Positions 1 through 12,000 of a stretch of 64,000 nucleotides of DNA are shown in pieces. The first letter of the stretch is position 1. Each line of letters starts with the position of its first letter. The DNA comes from Nymphaea colorata (lineage: Eukaryota > Streptophyta > Magnoliopsida > Nymphaeales > Nymphaeaceae): the NCBI RefSeq assembly GCF_008831285.2, contig NC_045139.1:33639706-33703705 (forward strand), given 5' to 3'. The notes beneath the pieces are model-generated. The model was given only the letters and a program-made list of their open reading frames with translations, had not been told where the DNA came from and made no database searches. The position numbers and the translations under genes were made by a program.

Positions 1-3000
1 AAATTAATGAGATGGAACAAAGAATGGAAGTAAAATTTCCTCTTGCAACAAGAATCATCTACCGATTTGTCAATGGCCAAGAAATCAAGGACTTCGATTT
101 TTTTGAAAATGAGCAATTGGCTTCCTTGGGCCTTATTGGTGGATACTCCTTCTATGATCATTCAGTGAATGTGCATCTGCTGCCTTTAAGTGAAATATTT
201 AGGAAAACTATGCAATTAGCTTTCTTGTTTCCTTCTAATAAGCAAAAATGTGTTGTTATGGCAGCTTCCTGTCACTTGAACAAGTTCTTTTTCCTGGATT
301 GTTCTAATAGTCAGTTGTATGTTGGTACTGGAAACCTTGCCAGTGGAGAAATGATGCCTTGTGTACCTAAGGAATTGGTTCAAGCAGTCCCTAATCAACA
401 AGATGCTTTGCTTCTGTGGCTAGAGGAATATGGTAGGCATTTGCACAAGGGGATGTATAGAGTACGCAAAGAGCAGAATATCAAAAGAATTAGCTTATAT
501 CCAGAAACTTCACCACTTTGTACAACTGCTATAACTAATGGCGTTCAGGTAAGCACAGTAACGCTGTCAATTTGCCTTTTTTTATTTATTTCATACAAAT
601 ATGGGTTCCGAAAATGACTAACTTTCACCATCTATGTCACATGGATGCTCCTGTTTGGGTGTTCTAGCTACTATGACACGTGTTTGTTTCTATTCATGAT
701 TGTATTTGATGAAATTTGTCCATGCCAAAATTTCTCTGGAAAATGATAACTAAAAATCCTCTAAGCCATTTTATATGCATTTAGACATGATGGTTAGCTT
801 AGTTGCGAAAAGTTTCGTCATATAGATGTATTTTGCTTCTGATTTTTTGTTGTTTCATTATTAATGTTCGTAGAAAGTTTTCTCTTATGAATAAATAAGT
901 TTCTCATTCCATCTAATGCACTGGTTTAGTTACTTTTGTTGTTCTGCTGAGGCCAAACTCGCAGTTGCTTTTGTTTATGAGGTTATTCTTTGATAGTTAT
1001 TTCTATATTCTTGCTATATGCATATTATATGGGTAATGAGTTCAATAACCCACTTTTGGACTGGTTTTCCACATTCCCCTTTTTCCTTTTGCTCTCTCTT
1101 GTAGCTTTTTTCCTCTCCCCCATCTTTTTCTTTTCTTTTCTTTCATTTCATTTCCACACATCTCCATCCCTAGGGTTGGTGGATCATTAGTGGGAGAGAA
1201 TATTTGAAAAACCAGTCACTAAGGGAACTAGTTTAATTCATTTCTCCTCTGTGTGTGTGTGCACACGTGTGAAGATAAAAATATAGAGTTTTCAGGATTG
1301 AGTTACGTATATATGTTCCCTGGACCCAAGTTTTCTAATGTCACTTTGGAGTTACATATGTAATGCAACATAAAAATCACAAGTTGAACTTTTTAATTAT
1401 TTAAAAATGGCAAAAAATTAAACAAGAAAGATAAGAAAGTATGGAAAATGCTCTTTATGAAATGCATGAATTGCATATCTTCGACAGGCATTTCTTCATT
1501 AGAAATAATTAAAATTTGGAATTGACCATTGCAATTGCTCTCAATAGTTAAATGGGTATCAGTAAGTTTTATTATGCACGACGTACTCCTGAGTGAAATA
1601 GTTTGATGGTCCGTAAGTTTTAATTAGTAATTTTTTTTTAGAGTATAAAACATGGGCTCTTATTCAAAGAACAATGTAGCCATAATTTTGCTGCATGAGA
1701 AGTCCTAAATTTTTTCTTTGTAAGGTATAAGAATGTCCTTTTATGCAATCTTAGTATGCAGCCTTAACAAAATTTTTAACTTTAAAATAAAGAAACAATA
1801 GTTTTTTGTCATCTCTCATTGGAAGTGCAACTTTCGGTACACTTTTACATGTCATGTTGTATGGTATGGGTGTATTTTGTAATTTATACTCGGCAAGGGT
1901 GTAATGTATTGGTTTTCTTAAAAATTACATTCATACGCTATGTTATGCACAACATTGGTTTTAAGACCTGAAAACTGGTGTTTTCAGCTGTAGTGATACA
2001 GGCTTGATGATGATTGATGTCCCTTGGGAGGTGCTTGATTCCTGGACTGTTGAACGAGAGAAGATGCTTTTCAAAATGTTCTGTTTCAGCCATCTGTGCA
2101 TGTGTACTGGTGCTCTCTTGTGAGATCTTTGATTTGGGTGGATAAGGTTGTTAAGAAATATGATTTCTTATTGTTGTTATCTCTTAATTAGGTATTATCT
2201 TAGTTAAGAGCTAGTTTAGGATTAGTTAGGAATTAGTTTAGGATTTAGTTTATTTCTTTCTTTTCTCTTTATTTTTTATTTTTTTATTATTTCTGCCAAA
2301 CTAGCCGTTGGCAGTTCCAACAGCTCTATCAAGAGCTGTTGGAACTAGCCCAACGGCTAGTTTAGCTCATCTCTTCTTATTCTCTCTTATAAATATCCTT
2401 GTAACAGTATTTGTAAAGTATAAGCTGTGTTTTACAGCCTTTATATTGTTTATTGAATGAGTATTACTCTTCTTCACTTGGCCTTAGTGCCTTTTTGGTA
2501 TTATATGTATTCTTTGTGACTGTTATAGTCACTTTTCACATGGTATCAGAGCCAGTGGGCTGATTCTCAAAGCTTGTTAAAGGCTGCTGCTGAGATTTTA
2601 TGTTGCTGGTTTGATTGAAGAGATTCTTTGCTGGAGGATATAATTTTTTGAAGGCCTTTTTGCTGCGGTTGCTCACCAACTGTTTGGTGAAATTTCTAGA
2701 AGAGTTTTTTCTTGACTTCCTTGGAGATTATTGTTTCAAGTATTGCTCTCATGGAAGACTCCAAAGTTTCAATTGAAGGAGGAAGCTATTATGCTCCATA
2801 CAAGCTTGACGGAACCAATTATACACTATGGGCAAAATGTTTGGAAATGCATATCAAAGGAAAATATTTATGGGGCTTCATAAGAGGTACGTCTATCCCT
2901 CCCACTCTCAAGTTGACCAAAATAGAAAATGGGATTGAAAAACAACTAGATGGAGTGGAAAGACAAAATGCTATGAATGAATATTACAAAAAATTAGACG

Positions 3001-6000
3001 ATTGGGAAGCTAAAAATTCTAGGATTAAAGAATGGATTTATGGAAGTATTGAACCTAGAATTGCCCAAAATCTTATGTATTATGAAAAGGCTAGTGAAGT
3101 TTGGGAATATCTTAAGGGAATATTCACCCAAAAAGATATGGCCCGAAAGTATCTTTTGATTCAAAAGGCCCAAAGTATCAAGCAAGGAGAGAAAAATGTT
3201 AGAGAATTTTTCATGGAAATCTCTAGTGTATGGAATGAGTTAGATCAACTAAGTCCCGAACTAGGGTTGGACTGCAAATGCCATGAGATTAGAAGAAATG
3301 AAATAGATGAATTTCGGTTTTTTCAATTCCTTCAAGGGCTACGGCCCGAATTTGAACAAATAAGGTCAGCCCTTCTTTCTTCATCCTCTCCTCCACTCAT
3401 TCATGAACTTCTTACAAAGCTAAGTGGAGAGGAAACTAGAATGAAACTATCCAAAGAAATGGATAAAGATAGTGTTCTTGTCTCAAAACAAGAAGAAGAA
3501 AGAGCCTTAGCCGCCTCTAGACCTAGAAACAACATCAAGTCTTTTAGACCTCCTCACTTTAAGAATCAAATTAGAGGAGAATATATAGTTATTTGCCACT
3601 TTTGTCATGAACCGGGTCACATAAGACCTAGTTGCCCAAAGTTGAACAACAATGAAGGACAATCGCGGAATCTTGGAGGAAATTTTCTCAAAGGAGGAAC
3701 TTCATATCCACAAGGAGGGCAACACAACCGGGGAATTTCATATCCTCAAGGTGGACATTACAACATTAGACAATTTGATCAAAGAAAGGCCGCAAATGTC
3801 ACAAATGAAGGATGTGATCTATCATCTATATCCACAACGTTGAATCAAATCATGACAGCCCTTCAACCCATGATCAAGGAGTCAAATTCCGGAGCACTAG
3901 CAACAACGGCATCCATCTCCAACACTCCTGGTATGTTTTCTTGGCTTTTAGATTCTGGTGCATCTTTTCATATGACACCAAATATATCATCTTTGACCAA
4001 ATTTGAAAGAACAAGAAAAGAATCAAATGTTGTTACCGCCGATGGAACTTCTTTAAGTGTTAAAGGGATTGAGAATTTTGAAAAAGAATTTGGAAAACAA
4101 AAATTTTTTGTTCCAAAAGTTAGTTATGTTCCTAAACTTAATCTTAACTTACTTTCTGTGTCACAAATCTCAGATCTTGGATTTGATGTTGTTTTCTCAT
4201 CAAATAAATGTTTGGTGCAGGATCACCAAACCGGGAGATTGATTGGGGAAGGTTTTAGAAAAGGGGACCTTTACTACATGGACAATTTATGCATCCCCAA
4301 AGAAAAGTTTTGTCACTATGTTGAAAATGTGGACATCAATGTTTGGCACCAAAGATTAAGTCATCCAAATGTTAGAAAATTGTCTATGATGAACCCTACC
4401 AATATTGAAAATTTTAAATGTAATGATTGTATACATGGAAAAATGAAATCTTTATCTTTTGGAGAAAGGAACTTCTTCTCTTCTTTGCCTTTTGAGCTTG
4501 TTCATTCCGATGTATGGGGACCCTCTTCTATCATGTCAAAAGGAGGGCTATCATATTATGTGATCTTTGTTGATGACTTCACTAGGTATTGTTGGATATA
4601 TTTCCTAAAATATAAATCCGAAGTTTTTGAGATATTCAAAAATTTTCACATGTTAGTACAAACACAATTCAATGCTAAATTAAAAATTTTAAGGACTGAT
4701 TCCAGAGGTGAATACATTTCAAATGAGTTCGAAAGATATTTGAAAAACTATGGGATAGTCCACCAAAAATCTTGTCCAAGAACACCTCAACAAAATGGAC
4801 TTTCAGAAAGAAAACATAGGCACATAATTGAAACAACAAGAACCCTTCTTATTTCCAAAAATGTGCCTAAAAACTTTTGGGCTGAAACCGCACTTGCCTC
4901 TGTTTATCTTATAAACAGAATGCCTTCAAAAGTTTTACATAATACCACTCCGTTTGAAAAATTATTCAAGTATGAACCCGATTTCAATAGACTTCGTATT
5001 TTTGGATGCAAATGTTTTGTTCTTAATGACAAGGCTGATAAGCTAAGTTCAAAAGTTATTGAATGTGCTTTTATTGGTTATTCTGAAACCCAAAAAGGCT
5101 ACAAATGTTATGACTCAATTAAAGACAAGATCATTGTCTCAAGGAATGTAAGGTTTTGTGAAGATGAAAGTGGTTTTAAAAATTGTGGGGAGTCACAACA
5201 CAATAATGATTATTCCTTTTTATTTAAGTTCCTTTCTCAATGTGATAATGAAATGCATGATGGTGATGATAGCAACACTGGTGGTAATGATAGTAGAATG
5301 GCCAAGGATATAATCACTTATCATAGAAGAAACCGGCAACAAGAAGTTGGTGAAGAAGAACATCATGAGACCATTGATCTCCAACCAACTCAAAGTGGAG
5401 AAAACCTTAGGAGATCCACTAGAAATGTAAGACAACCCAATAGGTTTGTGTCTTATGAAACTTTTACTCCATCTCATAGAGCTAGAATTAATGTCATTCA
5501 CTCTCACTTTGAACCTTCTACTTTTAATGAAGCATCCAAATATATTGAGTGGAAGAATGCCATGTTAGAAGAATTGGATGCCTTGAGAAAAGCCCAAACT
5601 TGGGAAATACAAGATTTACCTATAGGGAAAAAGACTATTGGATGCAAGTGGGTATGCAAGGTGAAAACTAAAAGTGATGGATCCCTAGAAAGGTATAAAG
5701 CAAGGCTTGTTGCCAAAGGTTACACTCAAGAATATGGTATTGACTATGAGGAAACATTTGCCCCTGTAGCTAGAATGACTACTGTTAGGACCCTTATTGC
5801 TTTAGCATCTGTTAAAAACTGGAATATCTATCAAATGGATGTTAAAAATGCCTTTTTAAATGGGGATCTTATGGAAGAGGTTTATATGGAAGTACCACCA
5901 GGGTTGTCTGTTCCTCAAAGGAAAGTTCTTAGACTTAAGAAGGCTCTTTATGGCCTCAAACAAGCTCCTAAAGCTTGGTTTGACCGTTTTAATTCTGTTA

Positions 6001-9000
6001 TTTTTTATTATGGGTTTCATTCTTGCTTAACTGACACTGCCTTGTTTGTTAAGTATACTACTGCAGGTATCATAATTCTTCTACTGTATGTTGATGATAT
6101 GATCATTACAGGTAGTGATAAGGAAGGTATTAGAGAATGTAAGAAATTACTACAAGAAACTTTTGAAATGAAAGATTTAGGTTTTCTAACGTACTTCTTG
6201 GGTATTGAGGTTGCATATTCTACTAGAGAATATTTTTTGTCATAAACTAAGTTTGCTGCAGAGATCATTGCTAAATCAGGCATAACAGATGATAAGGTCA
6301 CAGAAACTCCTGAAGCACTAGAAAGCAAGATGAAGATTGATGATGGAGTTCCACTTGCCAATCCCACTCCTTACCGACAACTTGTGGGATCCTTGATGTA
6401 CCTTAGCATCACTCGGCCTGACATTGCTCATGCAGTTCATACTGTGAGTCAATTTCAACATGCTCCATCAACCGTTCATATGGGAGCTGTTCTTCGTATC
6501 ATCAGATATATTAAGGGAACAATAAACAAGGGAGTATTTATGTCTTCCTCTTCCTCCTTGAACTTGATTGCTTATACTGATGCTGATTGGGGAGGAGATC
6601 CTAATGATAGACACTCAACTACTGGATTTTGTGTTTTTCTAGGAGAATCACTCATCTCATGGAAATGCAAAAAGCAACAGAAAGTCTCACTATCCTCTAC
6701 TGAAGCTGAATATCGAGCCATGGCTTCTACAACTATGGAAATTGTCTGGCTTCGCCAAATGCTCCTTGATATGGGAATAAAGATAGAAGAACCCACTGAT
6801 TTATGCTGCGACAACAAGAGTTCTATCTACATTGCCAAGAATCAAACATTCCATGAACGAACAAAGCATATAGAAATGGACTGTCACTATGTTCGTGAAG
6901 AATTTTTGAAGAAGACTATCAAACTTCCATATGTCTCCTCCGAGTTCCAGCTGGCTGATTTCTTCACAAAGCCTCTATGTTCTCCCAGATTCAACTTTCT
7001 TTTAGATAAACTTTCGGTGATAGCACCGTAAGTTTAAGGGGGGGTGTTAAGAAATATGATTTCTTATTGTTGTTATCTCTTAATTAGGTATTATCTTAGT
7101 TAAGAGCTAGTTTAGGATTAGTTAGGAATTAGTTTAGGATTTAGTTTATTTCTTTCTTTTCTCTTTATTTTTTATTTTTTATTTTTTTATTATTTCTGCC
7201 AAACTAGCCGTTGGCAATTCCAACAGCTCTATTAAGAGCTGTTGGAACTAGCCCAACGGCTAGTTTAGCTCATCTCTTCTTATTCTCTCTTATAAATATC
7301 CTTGTAACAGTCTTTGTAAAGTATAAGCTGTGTTTTACAGCCTTTATATTGTTTATTGAATGAGTATTACTCTTCTTCACTTGGCCTTAGTGCCTTTTTG
7401 GTATTATATGTATTCTTTGTGACTGTTATAGTCACTTTTCACAAAGGTTACCTAGTGAAAAGTGGATTTCCCAACAAAAGAAGAAAGAAAAAGTATGTTC
7501 TTTGTGTTATGCTATGTCACATGGGTGCGGGGTGCAGGTGCTAGATGCAGCAAGTCCCAAAAAAAATTGGGTGCGGGTGAGGATGCGGCAAGAGCATACA
7601 TATATATATATGTGTGTGTGTGTGTGTTATTTGTTTTATAAGTAATTTTATTTGTCTATATTTTAAAACCTTTTTTTTTCAAGGTTAGCTTAATCTAGAC
7701 TCATACAAATTCAAAGTTTTATTAAATAAAATAAGGAGGGAAAAAGATAAGAGGGAAAGAAGAAGAGGGAAAGATAAGAGAAAGAAAAAAAATTGAAAAA
7801 AACAAGAGAAAAGAAGAACATGTGCTGTAGCAGCACCCGATTTGGTTTGACCGAGTCGGGTGCCGTGTCGGGCTGCACCTGCATCGGTGCAGGTGCCCAC
7901 CATAGTTGGCGCACCCGTGTGAATTAGGTGTTATGCCATTCTGATGGAACACAAAAATAATCTCAAATGGAACGTAGGGGTGCCCTGTTCTGCATGTTCC
8001 AGTGTACCACTTGGATGTGCAATTGTGGGCCTATTCATTTGTCGAACGACACTGACTGTTCGCACAACAGTAGGCATCCTTTTAAGTTTCGACATGATGC
8101 TTAGAGTATGGCAATGGTACTCTATACAGTAACATTACTGATTATGCATTCCACCCTTGTGTTATCCAAGGTTAGCCATTAATTATTGGTGCTTCCTTTT
8201 CTCTCTTTGCTCTTTGTTGCTTTTGCTATGGTTTTATGTGTCAATTGCCTGGAGGTGACTTTGTAAGCGTTCTGCTAAGAGAGTACCAATCCCTTCAATT
8301 AGATTGTTTCTTATTTATGAAGGATGATTTGCCAGGTTACAATTTTCCAATTGCAGTTAATGAGCTAAGATTATTTTTCCTTTTCCTTCAAATTGAAGGT
8401 AGGTTTGCACCATTCTCAAACTTGTTTGTGATCTTAAAATGTGTCATGCAATTTGTCACTATAGGATGAAAATTGCTTAACCAGATAAAGTGTTGTGATT
8501 TTTTCATGAGATAAGGAATTTGAAATAATTACAGCATTATGGTAATATTTTTGTAGTTTTCTTAAGTTTTGGCATTTCCCAGCATAACTTTTTTCCTTTT
8601 TTCTGTATTTCCTTTTATTATAAAACTTCACATCCTATTACCACACTTCTATAAATGATAAAGAGTCAATGTTCCTTTTGTTGCAGCGGAGAAGAAGAGA
8701 GTGAGAGAGAGAAGCTGCCGTGAGATTGAACCTTGAGAACCCTCTATTACGATAACCCTCATCTCTCTTATAAAAGAGATTAGGCTAAAAAGGGATTTAC
8801 ACAATAACTCAATGGAAAATAAGGAAAATATTAAAGAGATCTTATAACTATTTAATATTACAAGGAACCTCCTAAAACATAACACTTTTCTTGTTCAACA
8901 CTCCCCCTCAAGCTGGAGCATACATATTAAACATGCTCAGCTTGTCACAACATCTAGAGAAATCACCAATAGGAAGAGCTTTGGTGAAGATATCTGCAGC

Positions 9001-12000
9001 TTGATCTTCTGAAGGAACATGAACAGTGGCAATGGTTCCTGGTTGAACGAGATCTCGAATGTAATGGCAATCCACCTCAATATGTTTAGTTCTTTCATGG
9101 AAAACTGGATTGTTTGCAATGTGTGTGGCTGCTTGATTGTCACAATACATCTTCATGGGAAATGTGATTGACACACTTAAGCTGGATAGCATGGATCTAG
9201 CCCACGTCATTTTTGCTGTTGTTTGAGCCATAGCTCTGCATTCGGATTCTGCACTAGATCTTGACACCACACCTTGTTTTTTGCTTCTCCACGATATGAG
9301 ATTGCCTCCCACAAATACACAAAATCCTGTGGTAGATTTTCTGTCCTCTACTGAGCCAGCATAATCAGCATCACTATAAGCTTCCACTTCCAGAGTCTTG
9401 CCTTTTGTGAACAAAAGGCCTTTGCCAGGAGAAGATTTCAGATATTTAACCACCATCAAAGCAGCATCCCAATGAACTTTCCTTGGTTTTTCCATAAATT
9501 GACTTAGTTTTCCCACTGCAAAACTAATGTCTGGTCTTGTCACGGTAACATATAGAAGTTTTCCAATAAGGGATCTGTAAGATCTAGAATCCACTAATTT
9601 TGTTTGGTCATCATGAAGATGTATACGTGGATTCATAGGTAAATTTGTCGGTTTAGCTCCTAGCATCCCTGTGTCCTGCAATAAATCAAGAACATATTTC
9701 CGTTGAGAGAGAACAACACCCTCCCCATTGCGAGCAACTTCTATTCCCAAGAAGTATCGTAGAGGACCCAGATCTTTCGTCACAAAGTGTTTTTGAAGAA
9801 ACAACTTTGCATCAGAAATTTCTTGATCAGAATCACCCGTCAGGATAATATCATCAACATAAACCACGAGAACAGTTATACCTCGGGAAGCCTTCTTGAT
9901 AAACAAGGAATGATCAAGAGGAGATCTCACAAAGCCACACTGTGAGACTACCTCGGAAAACTTGTGAAACCACGCACGAGGACTCTGTTTGAGTCCATAA
10001 ATAGCTTTCTTCAGCTTGCACACTTTTCCACACTCCCCCTGTCGTTCAAATCCCGGTGGTTGTTGCATATAGACAGTCTCATCAAGATCACCATACAAAA
10101 AGACATTTTTGACATCTAGTTGATACATGTGCCAGTCATGGTGGACAGTCACAGAAATAATAAGACGAATGGTTCCCAACCGAGCAACTGGAGAGAATGT
10201 CTCAAAGAAATCCACACCGTAGGTCTGCGTGTAGCCCTTAGCAACCAATCGAGCTTTGTATCGTTCCAAAGAACCATCAGAATTATACTTAACTGTGAAT
10301 ACTCACTTTGAGCCAACAATATCACATCGAGGAGGAGGATCAACAAGTTCCCAAGTGCCCCTCTGCACTAAGGCATCCATCTCATCTTGCATAGCCCGTC
10401 TCCATTGGGTGTCTAATAAGGCTTGCTGGTGACACGTAGGAATTGTATGAGCAGCCAAAGCATGAATGAATTGTTGCATATTTTTACTAACCCCATCAGT
10501 AGACACAAAATGAGATATAGGATGTAAAGTACATTGTCGTCTGCCTTTGCGAAGAGCAATAGGTAAGTCTTGACAAGGATCAGAATGAGTAGGGCTATGC
10601 GCTTCAGATGTACTTACCTCCTGAGAAACGGTTGGCAAAAGATTATGAGAAGGGTCATGTCGACGTGTGTAGACCAGCGGTGGATCACGAAACTTGGACA
10701 CAACAGACGAAGGAGATTCAACAAGGAACGACTCCAAAGGAATAGGAGGAATAGGTAGTGGGTCTGGAGACCGTGGCATCTCAGTAGACATAGGAGTGAG
10801 GCTATAATAAGGTTGAGACTCAAAGAATGTGACATCCGCACTGATATACTCTTTTTGAGTCAAGGGATCAAAGCATTTGTAGCCTTTATGGTTTCTGGAG
10901 TAGCCAATGAAAATGCATTTAATGGCTTGGGCTCCCAATTTGTCACGTGTGGGTCCAAGAATGTGAACAAAGCATGTGCAACCAAATACTTTGGGAGCCA
11001 CTGGAAACAAGGATCTTTGTGGGTGCACAAGTTTAATGGGGATCTGGTTATCAATGGAGGATGAGGGTAAACGATTGGTTAAGTAGCAAGCAGTAAGAAT
11101 AGCATCTCCCCAAAAATATGCAGGGAGATTAGTATGAAGCATAAGGGAACGAGCCACATTTAAAAGTTGACGATATTTTCGCTCAACTATTCCATTTTGC
11201 TGGGAAGTATGGGGACATGTAAACTGAGGAGAAATGTCATTATCTGAGTAAAACTTCATTAAGGTAGATGCCTTAAACTCAAGAGCATTATCAGTGCGAA
11301 TGTTTTTAACAAGAATACCAAACTGGGTCTTTATTTCAATAATAAGGTTTTTGAGAGTACATACGACTTCAGACCTTTCCTTCAAAAGAAAAACTCAGGT
11401 GACTCGAGAATAATCATCTACGATGACAAGAAAATAACGAAATCTTGACCTACTAGCAACTCTGCTAGGACCCCACACATCAACATGAAGAAGATCAAAT
11501 AGTCCACAAATGGACGTACTAAGACTCGATGAATAACTACTACGAGTGTGTTTGCCAAGTTGACAAGCTTCACACTGGAACGACTCTGGTAAGGAGAGAT
11601 GTGGAAGGAGATGACGGAGCTTGGAGACAGATGGATGACCAAGTCTGAGATGCCACTGGAACGAGGAGGACAACGATGTGATCGATGATGCTGCAATACC
11701 CACGGGATCCGACAGGAAGTAGATGCCCCCTTTCTCATAGCCTCCACCAATCGTCTTCCCAGTTGGCAAGTCCTGAAATGAACATAAACCAGAGTCAAAC
11801 GTAACACGACAATGTAAATCATTAACCAATTGTCCAACAGATAACAAATTTGTGGGAAACTTAGGAGCATATAACACATTGGGAATAGTCATAGATTGAG
11901 AGATCTTGATATCTCCATATCCCATAATGGGTGACAATCTACCATCTGCAAGTCTCACATGACGTATCTGAGGTAGTGAGTGTAGCACAGTAAACATAGA

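Larger units (their letters stand above)
2149..7443 (+). mobile_element. Nearly intact Ty1/Copia LTR retrotransposon (sense to SKIP16)
   Basis: Complete structure: 5' LTR 2149-2540, primer binding site 2541-2552 matching the initiator-Met tRNA 3' end (tggtatcagagc), polyprotein 2751-7031, purine tract 7036-7044, 3' LTR 7045-7443. Both LTRs start TG and end CA. The element is flanked by a perfect 5-bp duplication, aaggt, at 2144-2148 and 7444-7448. By eye the LTRs differ by three substitutions and one 7-bp indel over about 392 bp, so the insertion is recent. The order protease-integrase-RT-RNase H places it in Copia. It lies in the first visible intron of SKIP16. Confidence 0.95.

Noticed and set aside
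7685-7952. Three overlapping minus-strand ORFs
   Set aside because: They come from a purine-rich stretch with no domain content, inside a TIR element.
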